Of a DNA stretch of 64,000 nucleotides, positions 37,727-46,933 are shown in pieces. How positions within the stretch are numbered: position 1 is the first letter of the stretch; the number at the start of each line of letters is the position of its first letter. Made by a program: the position numbers and the translations under genes. The stretch spans positions 3,088,001 through 3,152,000 of the forward strand of contig CP030277.1 in NCBI GenBank assembly GCA_003330885.1, read 5' to 3'. The DNA comes from Rhodobiaceae bacterium. GTDB lineage: Bacteria > Pseudomonadota > Alphaproteobacteria > Parvibaculales > Parvibaculaceae. A model generated the notes under the pieces. That model searched no databases. It saw only the letters and a list, made by a program, of their open reading frames with translations, and was not told the DNA's origin.

Positions 37727-38701
37727 ATGGTAAAGGCAATTCGCATTCACGAAACCGGCGGTCCGGAAGTCATGAAGCTCGAAGACGTGGATTTACCTGA
37801 TCCGGGTCCGGGCCAGGCGCGTGTTAAACACACTGCGATTGGCCTGAACTATATCGACACCTACCACCGCTCAGGTCTCTACCCTATCGCCCTGCCATCC
37901 GGTCTGGGCCTCGAGGCAGCCGGTGTCGTCGAAGCCGTTGGCGAGGGCGTCACGAATGTCGCTGAGGGTGATCGCGTTGCCTATGGCTCTGGACCGCTTG
38001 GCGCTTATTCAGAAGCGCAGAATTGTTTCGCCGCCGGTCTGATCAAACTCCCAGCCGGGGTCAAAGAGGATGAAGCAGCAGCTCTCATGATGAAGGGGCT
38101 GACAGTTCGCTATCTCTTCAAAGAGACCTACAAAGTCAAAGCCGGTGAAACCATCCTCTTCCATGCAGCGGCCGGCGGCTGTGGTCTTGTTGCCTGCCAG
38201 TGGGCCAGGGAACTCGGCGTCACCATGATCGGTACCGTAGGCTCTGAGGAAAAAGCAGAGCTCGCCCGCGCCCATGGCTGCGCCCACGTGATCAACTATT
38301 CAACCGAGAACGTGCCCGAGCGTGTTGCCGATATTACCAATGGCGCTAAGGTGCCCGTGGTCTATGACGGCGTCGGAAAAGATACATTTGAAATGTCCCT
38401 TGATTGCCTGGCACCGCGCGGGCTGCTCGCGAGCTTTGGCAATGCATCGGGTCCGGTCACCGGTGTGGATCTCAGCACGCTTCAGAACAAAGGGTCTCTT
38501 TATGTAACCCGGCCAACCATGCTGCACTACATGATGAGCCCGGATCAGGTTGCCGAAGCCACCGCGGATCTCTTTGACGTTGTCGCCCGCGGCGCGGTGA
38601 AAGTAGACATCAACCAGCGCTATGCCCTGGCCGATGCCGCCCAGGCACACATTGATATTCAAGGACGCAAAACCACCGGAGCCACAATCATCGAACCCTG
38701 A
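37727..38701 (+). CDS. NADPH:quinone oxidoreductase (zinc-independent MDR family)
   Basis: A 324-residue medium-chain reductase of the QOR branch. GLNYIDTYHRSGLYP is the family N-terminal unit, GLEAAGVVEAVGEGV follows, and the cofactor fold is in HAAAGGCGLVACQWARELG with the TVGSEEKAELARAHG region. The zinc-ligand cysteines of alcohol dehydrogenases are absent. It probably reduces quinones one or two electrons at a time with NADPH. No operon partner is evident. Confidence 0.9.
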   Translation: MVKAIRIHETGGPEVMKLEDVDLPDPGPGQARVKHTAIGLNYIDTYHRSGLYPIALPSGLGLEAAGVVEAVGEGVTNVAEGDRVAYGSGPLGAYSEAQNCFAAGLIKLPAGVKEDEAAALMMKGLTVRYLFKETYKVKAGETILFHAAAGGCGLVACQWARELGVTMIGTVGSEEKAELARAHGCAHVINYSTENVPERVADITNGAKVPVVYDGVGKDTFEMSLDCLAPRGLLASFGNASGPVTGVDLSTLQNKGSLYVTRPTMLHYMMSPDQVAEATADLFDVVARGAVKVDINQRYALADAAQAHIDIQGRKTTGATIIEP

Positions 38702-38825
38702 GCGGTTATGGCATCCATCTCACCCGTTACAGGATTGACGAATGTTACTGCTTGATCTCTCTCGGTCACTTGCGGAAGACTGGCCTCGCGCTCGTCAGAA
38801 CCACGATCATCCAAGGTAGGTCCGC

Positions 38826-39659
38826 ATGAACCGTTCATTTTCCGCCGCCATCATTCTGGGCTCTCTTACCCTTGGTGGCGCAGCGCTCGCTGAAAGCACT
38901 GATGCCACCGCAACATCCATCGAGGATGCGGAGGCGGGGATCTGTGTTGGCTATGGTCCGCAAACGCCCCGCGACATTGGCAGCGTACACGGCTTGAATG
39001 AGCGTTTCTTCTCGCTCTCCCCGGCGGCAGCGAAAATGAACCTCTGCAACATCCACACCCACACAAATGCCGAGCATAAAGGTCCCGGTTTTTCACTCTT
39101 TGCAGGTGCTGGTGACCATGGCGGATATCAATGCAACGCCACAGCGGATCTGACGGAGGCCGAGCTTGTTGATCCAGCAGATGGTCAAGGCGCCTTCAAG
39201 GGCGTGAAGCCAGGCGACACAATTGAGGTCCATTGGGTCCACACGTCATGTGACGTGGCGCCCGGCGAAGGGCTTGGTTCCTGCCTGAGCGAAAAATGCG
39301 CAAACCCCAATTTGAGAGTAGAGGCCCAGGCCTTTTTGGTGGTGAACGACCCCGACGCCCTCGACTTCGCAGACTTCGCTTATGGCGGCAATATTGTGGA
39401 TGGGTTGCATCAGCCCCGGTCCATGCCCTCTGACACAGGCGCGCCTATTGTCTTTGGCGGATCCACCACCGGCCCGTCTTACACGCAGGCCCAATGCTCG
39501 CCGCTCAAGGTGACGTGGAGCGTGCGCCCGCAATGCGCAAAGCTGGATATATCATCTCTCAACAGGTGGGCAGAAGAAGGCAATGTCTTCAACGAAACCC
39601 ATTCCCATGGGGTTCGTCAATTGGTGACAGCGCCAGAACTTCTCGCACCGATCGAATAG
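38826..39659 (+). CDS. Delta-class carbonic anhydrase-like protein, secreted
   Basis: A 277-residue periplasmic protein. The signal peptide ends at ALA before Glu23. The core carries CNIHTHTNAEHKGPGF (His77, His79, Glu83, His84) and DTIEVHWVHTSC (His136, His139), then GLGSCLSEKCANPNLRVEAQ with an unusually dense set of cysteines (142, 153, 158). This pattern is what I recall of the delta-class carbonic anhydrase family, first found in diatoms, with three His ligating zinc. It would hydrate CO2 in the periplasm. The assignment rests on recalled motifs, not a search. Confidence 0.75.
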   Translation: MNRSFSAAIILGSLTLGGAALAESTDATATSIEDAEAGICVGYGPQTPRDIGSVHGLNERFFSLSPAAAKMNLCNIHTHTNAEHKGPGFSLFAGAGDHGGYQCNATADLTEAELVDPADGQGAFKGVKPGDTIEVHWVHTSCDVAPGEGLGSCLSEKCANPNLRVEAQAFLVVNDPDALDFADFAYGGNIVDGLHQPRSMPSDTGAPIVFGGSTTGPSYTQAQCSPLKVTWSVRPQCAKLDISSLNRWAEEGNVFNETHSHGVRQLVTAPELLAPIE

Positions 39660-39667
39660 CCCGACAG

Positions 39668-40267
39668 CTATTCAGCAGCGGCGGCCGAGCCCTTATAGAT
39701 GCTGGCCCGCGGCCGTTCCATGACCCGCTGAACCATTGGCTCAAAAGCGTCGAGCGGCATCGTGTCATAGTTCGGATCAAACGCGTTCTGGTCGAACAGA
39801 TGACAGAACTGCGCTGTATGCTCGAACGCCTGATGGCCGCGATACTCATCGCGCATGTCGCGATCAAGCCCGATATGATGGAAGAAATAATAGCCTTGGA
39901 AGATCCCGTGATGCTCAAGCATCCAGTGATTATCTTCTGACACGAAGGGTTTCAGGATCGCCGCGCCAATTTCAGCGTGATTAAAAGTCCCAAGCGTATC
40001 GCCGATGTCATGGAGAAGCGCGCAGACCACATATTCTTCGTCTTTGCCTGCCCGATGCGCGAGAGTTGCTGATTGCAGGGAGTGCTCAAGGCGGTCAACA
40101 GCGAAGCCACCAAAGTCACCGTCCAGCAACTTCAGATGCGCGAGCACACGATCAGGCAGACCTTTGGAGAATTCACCATTATTAGCGGCAATCAACTGCC
40201 ACTCTTCCTGACTGCTGTCAGCCATGGTTTTAAACGTGGCGCGGCCATCAATGATTTTTTCGGACAT
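39668..40267 (-). CDS. HD-domain protein related to PhnZ-type proteins
   Basis: A 199-residue protein with His62 in EHSLQSATLA, the His86-Asp87 pair in LLHDIGD, His97 in FNHAEIGA and His119/120 in LEHHGIFQ, an HD-domain metal site. Spacing from His62 to His86 equals that recalled for the di-iron oxygenase PhnZ. The PhnZ Tyr and Glu (10 and 7 residues before the first His) are Phe52 and Phe55 here, so a phosphonate-oxygenase role is not supported. It may be a phosphohydrolase or other oxygenase. It lies convergent to the carbonic anhydrase gene. Confidence 0.75.
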   Translation of the reverse strand: MSEKIIDGRATFKTMADSSQEEWQLIAANNGEFSKGLPDRVLAHLKLLDGDFGGFAVDRLEHSLQSATLAHRAGKDEEYVVCALLHDIGDTLGTFNHAEIGAAILKPFVSEDNHWMLEHHGIFQGYYFFHHIGLDRDMRDEYRGHQAFEHTAQFCHLFDQNAFDPNYDTMPLDAFEPMVQRVMERPRASIYKGSAAAAE

Positions 40268-40308
40268 CGGGTTAGCTCCTCCTAGATTATCTTTGGAGAG
40301 AGCCTAGA

Positions 40309-40351
40309 GCATTTCCGGCGGAAGGGGCAGCACTTCAGCATTCAGAAATGC
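40309..40351. repeat. Palindromic repeat, GCATTTC family
   Basis: GCATTTC... and ...GAAATGC are the ends of an imperfect hairpin whose middle pairs GGAAG with CTTC. The element at 51305-51346 has the same ends and GAAG...CTTC middle. It lies in the 154-bp gap between the HD and PAS genes. Confidence 0.55.
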
Positions 40352-40421
40352 AACAAAAGGGAGAGTGTTTTTCAGCATAGGAAATGGTTGAGCGCTACGA
40401 AACCAGAATCACCAGTCTCAG

Positions 40422-41072
40422 TTACGGTATGCCATGACCAACATCGACAAACAGCGCGTCGTGGAAATCCAGGTGCTTTTCCATATCCATGGTCTTGTCC
40501 CAAACCTCGGGCACTTCTTCGGGCTTCATAACAGGCATCACCGTGCCAATGATCCGGTCTTTCCCATCTGAGCCTGGCCCAATGGGAAGCGTCATCATTT
40601 CCAGCAGATGTGGCATGCCGTTCTGATCCGTAATGTTCCAGAACGCTATAACGCCGCACGGGTGTTTTGGGAGCAGTTTCAACCGCGCAATATCTCGCTT
40701 CTTGTTCTCATATTCGCCAAACGAAAAGAGGTCGATGCCCCTCAGGTCCATGCCGGCTGATTGACAAAGAGCACTGCCAAACACGCGGATCACGAGAGAC
40801 TCCTCCCCCTCCCAGCTCATATATCGAATGTAGGGGGTAAGCTCCACAAGACTGCGAAGGTCTACATCATCGGCTGTCGGAATATGTTGGTCTCCCCGCA
40901 CACTCAACCACCAGCACAGCATTTCCCGCGCAGGATGAGTAAGACTGTAACCAGAAACCTTACGGGGAACAGCAGGGCGCGGCTCAGGCACCCGTGCCTG
41001 AATTTGCGCAATATGGCGTTGGTTGAGATAGGTAGAAACCCAACGCGGCGACAGTCCCGATTTATCGTCCAA
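40422..41072 (-). CDS. PAS_5-family sensor-like protein
   Basis: A 216-residue protein with TTG start preceded by GGGGAAAGAG. Recognisable blocks are PAREMLCWWLSVRGDQHIP, LVELTPYIRYMSWEGEESLVIRVFGSAL and GIDLFSFGEYENKKRDIARL, matching the single-PAS family once called DUF1457 (PAS_5). No catalytic domain is attached. It probably binds a ligand and signals through a partner. It shares about half its residues by eye with the next gene upstream, which makes the pair a tandem duplicate. Confidence 0.78.
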   Translation of the reverse strand: MDDKSGLSPRWVSTYLNQRHIAQIQARVPEPRPAVPRKVSGYSLTHPAREMLCWWLSVRGDQHIPTADDVDLRSLVELTPYIRYMSWEGEESLVIRVFGSALCQSAGMDLRGIDLFSFGEYENKKRDIARLKLLPKHPCGVIAFWNITDQNGMPHLLEMMTLPIGPGSDGKDRIIGTVMPVMKPEEVPEVWDKTMDMEKHLDFHDALFVDVGHGIP

Positions 41073-41260
41073 ACTCTTTCCCCAAACTCATACACTCGAA
41101 GACCGAGCCTGAATTCGGGAAAAGCTTTGCACGGCACATGTAAAGGGACTGTAAAACCTTAGAACTATCGAAAACCGCAGGCCTCTGCCATATCGGCATT
41201 CAGTCATCGGGGAATTCAGTCTTTTTCATGGTTTGATCAAAGTCGGCCGGTGCGCCCGCA

Positions 41261-41950
41261 TCATCTACCGATAACCGATCCGTCAGGAGATGAGGTTGGA
41301 ATGCCGTGCCCCAAATCCACATACAACACATCATGAAGGTCCTGATATTCCTTCACATTCAGTCTTCTCTCCCAAAGTGTCGACCTGTTTGAAGACACAT
41401 CGACAGGGATCACCGTGCTGATGATACGCTTCTTTCCGTCAGCCCCCGGCTCGATGGGGAGCGTCATCATCTCAACAAGTGCTGCAGCACCTGTCTGATC
41501 CTGAATATGTCGAAAGATAACCGCTCCACAGGGCAGATCACCAATCAGCTTCAACCGCGCGATATCTTGGGATCTTTCATCACCCTGGCTGAGGGAAAAT
41601 ATATCAACGCCGGTGGGGTCCAGGCCGATAGCTTCGCAAAGAGCACTGCCAAACAAACGAATTACAAGCGCCTCTTCACCCTCCCAGCTGAGATAGCGAA
41701 GATAAGGCGAGAGTTCGACAAGGCTTGGTAACTCAACATCTTCAGCTGTGGGTGGTGCATCACCCTGCCGGACGCTCAGCCACCAGGTTAAAAGCTCACG
41801 TCCAGGGCGGCTGAGTTTATATCCATTGATTTCATCAGGTGCGTCTGGTCGAACCCCAGAAATCCGGGCACGAATGTTTGCGACGTGACGGGTGTCCAAA
41901 TAGGCAGCAACCCAGGCAGGCATCACCCCAGCTTCATCATCATTCGCCAT
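41261..41950 (-). CDS. PAS_5-family sensor-like protein, paralogue
   Basis: A 229-residue paralogue of the protein at 40422-41072, aligning through WVAAYLDTRHVANIRARI, RELLTWWLSVRQGDAPPTAEDVEL, PSLVELSPYLRYLSWEGEEAL and HDVLYVDLGHGIP. The first codons are uncertain; ATG 41950 is favoured over TTG 41965. The two genes lie on the same strand, separated by 188 bases with no obvious terminator. They may form a hetero- or homodimeric sensor pair. Ligand unknown. Confidence 0.78.
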   Translation of the reverse strand: MANDDEAGVMPAWVAAYLDTRHVANIRARISGVRPDAPDEINGYKLSRPGRELLTWWLSVRQGDAPPTAEDVELPSLVELSPYLRYLSWEGEEALVIRLFGSALCEAIGLDPTGVDIFSLSQGDERSQDIARLKLIGDLPCGAVIFRHIQDQTGAAALVEMMTLPIEPGADGKKRIISTVIPVDVSSNRSTLWERRLNVKEYQDLHDVLYVDLGHGIPTSSPDGSVIGR

Positions 41951-42053
41951 CTTCATCTCATCCAAACGTCGTTTGAAGATCTAGAAAATAGCAGTGCCAG
42001 ATGAAGAAGCGTTAAACGCTGCAGCTACCAAAAAAACCGGGCAGGTCAGCCTG

Positions 42054-43319
42054 TTAAGTATTCATGCTGTCGAAGAATTCACCGTTGTTTTTGGTCTGCT
42101 TGAGCTTATCAAGCAGGAACTCGATAGCATCAGTTGTTCCCATTGGGTTGAGAATACGGCGAAGCACATACATTTTTTGCAGCTCGACCTTGTCGACAAG
42201 CAGCTCTTCCTTCCGGGTCCCGGATTTCAGAATATCCATCGCCGGGAAGACGCGCTTATCAGCCACTTTGCGATCAAGTACAATTTCTGAGTTACCCGTG
42301 CCCTTAAATTCTTCAAAGATCACTTCATCCATCCGGCTGCCCGTATCGATGAGGGCAGTAGAGATAATCGTGAGCGAACCACCTTCTTCGATGTTCCGCG
42401 CCGCGCCGAAGAACCGTTTGGGACGCTGCAGGGCATTGGCATCCACACCACCAGTTAGCACCTTGCCGGAGCTTGGCACCACGGTGTTGTAGGCACGACC
42501 GAGACGGGTAATAGAATCGAGCAAGATCACCACATCGCGTCCATGTTCCACCAGACGCTTTGCTTTTTCGATCACCATTTCGGCGACCTGCACGTGACGC
42601 ACCGCTGGCTCATCAAAGGTAGAGGAGACAACCTCACCCTTCACCGAGCGCTTCATATCCGTCACCTCTTCCGGCCGCTCATCGATCAGAAGTACGATCA
42701 GATAGGCTTCAGGATGGTTGGCAGAAATCGAATGCGCAATGTTTTGCAGCAGGACCGTCTTACCAGTCCGCGGCGGCGCCACAATGAGACCGCGCTGCCC
42801 CTTACCCAAAGGCGCCACAATATCGATCACCCGCCCGGACGTGTCTTTCCGGGTTGGGTCATCAATTTCCATTTCCAGTTTTTCTTCTGGATAGAGAGGC
42901 GTCAGATTGTCGAAGTGAACTTTGTGGCGGGCTTCTTCCGGATCAGCAAAATTGATGGAATTGACCTTGATAAGAGCAAAATACCGCTCACCTTCTTTTG
43001 GGCTGCGAATATCACCCTCTACCGTGTCCCCTGTGCGAAGAGAGAAACGGCGGATCTGCGACGGGGAAACATAAATGTCATCGGGACCCGGCAGATAGTT
43101 GGCTTCTGGTGACCGCAGGAAACCAAACCCGTCCTGCAGCACCTCGACGACGCCCTCGCCGATAATATCTGTTTCCCGTTCAGCATATTGCTTCAGGATT
43201 GCAAACATCAGCTCCTGGGTGCGGAGCGTGCTCGCGTTTTCTACTTCAAGCTCTTCGGCCACAACCAACAGTTCAGTGGGTGACTTTGCTTTCAGTTCTT
43301 GCAGTTTGATCTGCGTCAT
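42054..43319 (-). CDS. rho: Transcription termination factor Rho
   Basis: A 421-residue hexameric RNA helicase. The N-terminal domain includes [16 protein letters not shown], and the RNA-binding cold-shock-like fold has [29 protein letters not shown]. The motor has [16 protein letters not shown] (Walker A) and [16 protein letters not shown]. Nothing is unusual in length. It carries its own promoter and long leader at 43320-43663, and its 3' end holds a weak GC hairpin with a T-run before 42030. Confidence 0.98.
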   Translation of the reverse strand: MTQIKLQELKAKSPTELLVVAEELEVENASTLRTQELMFAILKQYAERETDIIGEGVVEVLQDGFGFLRSPEANYLPGPDDIYVSPSQIRRFSLRTGDTVEGDIRSPKEGERYFALIKVNSINFADPEEARHKVHFDNLTPLYPEEKLEMEIDDPTRKDTSGRVIDIVAPLGKGQRGLIVAPPRTGKTVLLQNIAHSISANHPEAYLIVLLIDERPEEVTDMKRSVKGEVVSSTFDEPAVRHVQVAEMVIEKAKRLVEHGRDVVILLDSITRLGRAYNTVVPSSGKVLTGGVDANALQRPKRFFGAARNIEEGGSLTIISTALIDTGSRMDEVIFEEFKGTGNSEIVLDRKVADKRVFPAMDILKSGTRKEELLVDKVELQKMYVLRRILNPMGTTDAIEFLLDKLKQTKNNGEFFDSMNT

Positions 43320-43663
43320 ATTTTTTCTCGTGATGGGCTCATTGCCTTGGCGGCAAGAAGCAAAAGGAAGGTAAGAGGCGTCTTTGAATTTAAAATTCGG
43401 GACTTGAGAGTCTTGAGAATTGAAATTCTGGTGAATTCAGTGAGATCTGTCTGTCGGTCTGCGGGTGAACCGCTGAGGAGAAATCTGGAACGCAGCCCCG
43501 AAAGAAATATCGTGGTGCGGAAATGAAAGTCCCAAAAGGCGCCGTATGTATTCAGGTCTTCAAAGTGGGAAGGTCGGCAGCCCGGCGCCCAATCATGGTC
43601 GCGCTCCGGAAGGAACCCGGCGGGTGTTAAACATCATATAGCCTTTGGGCGTCGAGGCGACAA
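43320..43663 (-). promoter_or_regulatory. Predicted rho promoter and long 5' leader
   Basis: On the minus strand TTGTCG (43663-43658) and TATATG (43640-43635) are 17 bases apart, giving a leader of about 310 bases before the rho ATG. A stem GGCGCCG...CGGCGCC spans about 43540-43595, ending in TTTT. The region has no recognisable protein. Rho controls its own mRNA by premature termination in other bacteria, and a long leader would suit that. Confidence 0.45.
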
Positions 43664-43703
43664 GCCAAAAAGCACCTTCGCAGCAGATCTCGTCAGAGCG
43701 AAA

Positions 43704-44153
43704 TCAGAATGGTCGAACAATCACCAGGATCACGATGAAGATGGTGAGCACTGGGGGCACCTCGTTCAGAATACGCATCTGACGAGACGTGTAGGGTCGC
43801 TCATCCCGGGCAAAGGCCTTCCGCCACCGCGACAGAAATCCGTGATAAGCCGCCATGGCAGTGACAAGCAGCAGTTTCACATGGAACCAGGCATCTGATC
43901 CGATGCTGTCCCATAGAAGCCAGGCAAGGGTGAGCCCGAACACCCAGGCCGCGATCATCGCTGGATTGATGATCCGCCGAAGCAGCAACTCTTCCATCTT
44001 CTTGTAGTTTTCAGAGAGCTCAGAGCCTGGTTCCGTCTCCGTATGATAGACGTAAAGCCGCGGCAGGTAATACATGCCCGCCATCCAGAAAATCACACTG
44101 ATGATGTGAAATGCTTTGATCCAGGGATATAGATTGAGCAGAAAGTCAGTCAT
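43704..44153 (-). CDS. hemJ: Protoporphyrinogen oxidase HemJ
   Basis: A 149-residue membrane protein with four hydrophobic segments. Family features are AFHIISVIFWMAGMYYLPRLYVYH near the N-terminus, with the heme-ligand His, and WFHVKLLLVTAMAAYHGFL in the third segment. HemJ oxidises protoporphyrinogen IX in many alphaproteobacteria that lack HemY/HemG. Its position beside hemH and hemE in one minus-strand run supports this. The stop is followed by the rho promoter. Confidence 0.93.
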   Translation of the reverse strand: MTDFLLNLYPWIKAFHIISVIFWMAGMYYLPRLYVYHTETEPGSELSENYKKMEELLLRRIINPAMIAAWVFGLTLAWLLWDSIGSDAWFHVKLLLVTAMAAYHGFLSRWRKAFARDERPYTSRQMRILNEVPPVLTIFIVILVIVRPF

Positions 44154-44186
44154 TTCGTTCTCAAAACAAATTATATAGAAGCTAAT

Positions 44187-45248
44187 CTAAAGGCGATTTC
44201 CGGGGCAGACGCCGCCTGCAAGCTCCTCTGGACAGATGACGTCATCACTTGTCAGCACCGCCCGAATTTGATCGCCCAATTCCCGGACAAAGGCCGGGTG
44301 AGTGCCCACGGCTGGCACCCGAATATAGGTTTCAACACCAGATTTCTTAGCAAGGTCTCCATACTCAATATCGAGCTCAACCAAGGTCTCTGAATGTTCG
44401 GAAACAAAAGCGATGGGGGCCAGGACAATTTTGCGGCCATCTCTGCCAGCTCGCTCAATTTCATCATCTGTTGAGGGCCCAATCCATTCCAAAGGCCCCA
44501 CTCGGCTTTGATAGCAGGTGACCCAATCAAGATCTGGAATGTTCAGTTCCTTCGCAACCGCGGCGCAGGTGCGCTCCACTTGGGCCTGGTAGGGATCGCC
44601 CCCCTCCACGACTTTTTTTGGCAGCCCGTGAGCTGAAAAGAGAACCCTTACCTTGTCTAGACCACCGGCTTGATCAATGCCTTGGCGAATGAGAGAGGCT
44701 TGTGCTTCAACCCAGCCTGACGCTTCTGGATAACAACAAATCTCTTTTGTTTCCAAGGACTTAGATAAAGTACTACCCGGCCCTACCTGTTTCCCCCAGG
44801 CCTGCTGCCAGTCCTTAAGAGATGAAGCGGTGGTCGTGGTCGAATATTGCGGATAGAGCGGCAGAAGCACGATCTTGTCGGGATTAAAGGCCGCAACTTT
44901 GGCCGCGGCTTCTCCTGAAAACGGATGCCAGTACCGCATGGCGATGAAACATTTCAACTCACCCAAATCTGAGAGAACCCGTTCAATGGCTTCTGCCTGA
45001 CGTTCTGTTTCCGGAACGATCGGTGATCTGCCTCCAATATGACCATAAATCTCGCGAGCAATCGGTGCCCGCCGCGAAGAGATAATCTTGGCAATCAGCC
45101 AGCGAAAAGGTTGGGGAACGCTGATGATCGCCTTGTCAGAGAAGAGGTTAAACAGAAAAGGTTTCACCGCTTCTGGCTTATCCGGCCCACCCAGATTGAA
45201 CAGCACCACCGCGATGCGTTGACCCCCAGCTCCAACCGTTTCTGACAT
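44187..45248 (-). CDS. hemH: Ferrochelatase HemH
   Basis: A 353-residue enzyme inserting Fe2+ into protoporphyrin IX. Family signs are LFNLGGPDKPEAVKPFL at the N-terminus, VRVLFSAHGLPKKVV with the metal-site His, and FVSEHSETLVELD with the conserved Glu. The C-terminus ends with two cysteines in VICPEELAGGVCPG, which could bind a cluster. It starts 2 bases after hemE stops, so they are translationally coupled, and hemJ follows 33 bases later. Confidence 0.96.
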   Translation of the reverse strand: MSETVGAGGQRIAVVLFNLGGPDKPEAVKPFLFNLFSDKAIISVPQPFRWLIAKIISSRRAPIAREIYGHIGGRSPIVPETERQAEAIERVLSDLGELKCFIAMRYWHPFSGEAAAKVAAFNPDKIVLLPLYPQYSTTTTASSLKDWQQAWGKQVGPGSTLSKSLETKEICCYPEASGWVEAQASLIRQGIDQAGGLDKVRVLFSAHGLPKKVVEGGDPYQAQVERTCAAVAKELNIPDLDWVTCYQSRVGPLEWIGPSTDDEIERAGRDGRKIVLAPIAFVSEHSETLVELDIEYGDLAKKSGVETYIRVPAVGTHPAFVRELGDQIRAVLTSDDVICPEELAGGVCPGNRL

Positions 45249-45250
45249 AA

Positions 45251-46288
45251 TCAGCCTCGTACCCGTTTGATCAGCCGTTCGACATTTTCCGGTGGGGCCT
45301 GGGGCACAATCCCGTGGCCAAGATTAAAGATCCAGGGACCCTTGCCCAGCGTTTCAAGCAGGTGATCAATCGCCCGGTCCATTTCAGAACCACCCGCCAC
45401 CAGGAGCAGAGGATCCAGATTGCCCTGAACAGGCCCGATCGGTTGCAATACCTTGGCCGCCCAGACCGGATCAACGGACGTATCGAGACTGATCGCACTC
45501 ACACCTGTCTCTCTGAAATAGGTCTCATAGGCCGCCCCTGCCCCTTTTGGAAAAGCGATCACAGGCACATCAGGACAGGATTTTTTGAGCCGAGCGCGGA
45601 GGGTCTTAATGGGCTCAAGGCAGAACCGCCGGAACTGATCCGCCGGCAAGGACCCAGCCCAGGTATCAAAAATCTGCAGCACTTCAGCGCCCGCTTTCAC
45701 CTGTGCCTCAAGATAATCGCCCGTCACTTCTGTCAGCAGGTCGATGAGCAATTGAAAGCCTTCAGGATCGCCATAGGCCCACGCCTTGGCAGCGCCCTGA
45801 TCTGGCGAGCCTCTACCCCCCACCATGTAAGTCGCCACCGTCCAGGGTGCCCCTGCAAAGCCAATAAGCGTTGTTTCTTTTGGAAGTTCCTGCCGCAATC
45901 CTTTGACCGTCTCAAAGACTGGCTTCAGGTGATCGAGAACCCGAGATCTGTCGAGTTGCTTCAGCCCTTCCACCTGGGTGATCGGATCAAGACGAGGTCC
46001 GACACCTTCCTCAAACCAGACCTTTTGTCCCAGAGCATCCGGCACAACAAGAATATCTGAAAAGAGGATGGAAGCATCAAAGCCATATCGCCTGATGGGT
46101 TGCAGCGTTACTTCAATCGCAAGCTCTGGCGTGTAGCAGAGATTTAGAAAGCTGCCTGCTTGTGCCCGTGTCTCCCGATATTCCGGAAGGTAACGCCCTG
46201 CCTGCCGCATCAGCCAGATAGGGGGATGGTCGAAGACTTCTCCTGACAGAGCCCGCAGGAATTTTTTATCTGAAGCTGGTTTGCTCAT
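45251..46288 (-). CDS. hemE: Uroporphyrinogen decarboxylase HemE
   Basis: A 345-residue enzyme of heme synthesis. The signature [18 protein letters not shown] is near the N-terminus and the second [14 protein letters not shown] near 140. ATG 46288 was chosen because AGAAGGTG precedes it; the open frame starts 22 codons earlier. In alphaproteobacteria hemE borders the replication origin, as it does here. It heads the hemE-hemH-hemJ run. Confidence 0.97.
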   Translation of the reverse strand: MSKPASDKKFLRALSGEVFDHPPIWLMRQAGRYLPEYRETRAQAGSFLNLCYTPELAIEVTLQPIRRYGFDASILFSDILVVPDALGQKVWFEEGVGPRLDPITQVEGLKQLDRSRVLDHLKPVFETVKGLRQELPKETTLIGFAGAPWTVATYMVGGRGSPDQGAAKAWAYGDPEGFQLLIDLLTEVTGDYLEAQVKAGAEVLQIFDTWAGSLPADQFRRFCLEPIKTLRARLKKSCPDVPVIAFPKGAGAAYETYFRETGVSAISLDTSVDPVWAAKVLQPIGPVQGNLDPLLLVAGGSEMDRAIDHLLETLGKGPWIFNLGHGIVPQAPPENVERLIKRVRG

Positions 46289-46585
46289 AACACCTTCTGG
46301 GTTTCTGACGGGTGCACGGACCCTTTGAAAGTCCTCTTGAGGGACGTGCGTCACACACTTATCCCGCGTTCCGCCTCTTATATAGAATCTTATAAAAGGA
46401 TGTAGTGGATAGTGGATGCCTGTGGAGATTGGGGATTAAATTTTGTCCCCGAAACTGCCCGAAACTATTAGGCGTTTTGTCACAGGCGCCAGGCATGCGG
46501 GATTGAGGCTGCGAATGTGAGTGACTCCTACCCATCTAAAAAGAGTCCATGAACAAATAGGGACTTGGACTGTGCAGAACGCCGA

Positions 46586-46594
46586 TGTGGATAA
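46586..46594 (-). promoter_or_regulatory. Exact DnaA box
   Basis: TGTGGATAA, the reverse complement of TTATCCACA, lies in the candidate oriC, with a TGGGGATAA box 10 bases further. Confidence 0.85.
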
Positions 46595-46759
46595 ATCGAA
46601 CCATGGGGATAAGTCGAAGTGATAGGGCTTTGCCCTACTTGTCCCCGTTTTCCCCATCCCCTGGAAGGGCGTTTGTTAACGATGAACAGAACGGTCGATG
46701 AAAAAAGAAACACGGGTATGACCAGGTAGGGCCTTAACAAAACCGGGGACTTATGCCGG

Positions 46760-46778
46760 TTTTCCACACTCATCCACA
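46760..46778 (+). promoter_or_regulatory. Adjacent near-consensus DnaA boxes
   Basis: TTTTCCACA (46760-46768) and TCATCCACA (46770-46778) each differ from the DnaA-box consensus by one base and are 10 bases apart, on the same face of the helix. Confidence 0.65.
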
Positions 46779-46933
46779 GGGCCTCACGTTCCTCATCTTT
46801 GCTTAAGAGCTCTTAACGAAAGTCTGGCTATCAACCGCGAGCCCCGATAGTTTTAGGCAGCTTTTGCGCCGAAACCTTAATCGCTCTTCAAACGTCCAAA
46901 TAGCACCGGAACGGTGCCCGGAATTCAAACCAC

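Larger units (their letters stand above)
46289..46933. other. Candidate chromosomal replication origin (oriC)
   Basis: The 645-bp gap between hemE and the PPR gene corresponds in position to the origin of Caulobacter and Rickettsia. It contains an exact DnaA box (46586-46594, minus), a one-mismatch box (46604-46612, minus) and two adjacent one-mismatch boxes on plus (46760-46768 and 46770-46778). An AT-rich stretch around 46378-46402 could melt. GANTC sites at 46386, 46522 and 46543 fit methylation by CcrM. TTAAGAGCTCTTAA (46803-46816) is a perfect 14-bp palindrome. Genes on both sides point away from the gap. Confidence 0.85.

Noticed and set aside
46359-46367. TTATCCCGC as a further DnaA box.
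   Set aside because: Three mismatches to the consensus.
46803-46816. TTAA-N6-TTAA palindrome as a CtrA site in oriC.
   Set aside because: Spacing is 6, not 7; no TTAA-N7-TTAA pair was found in the oriC gap.
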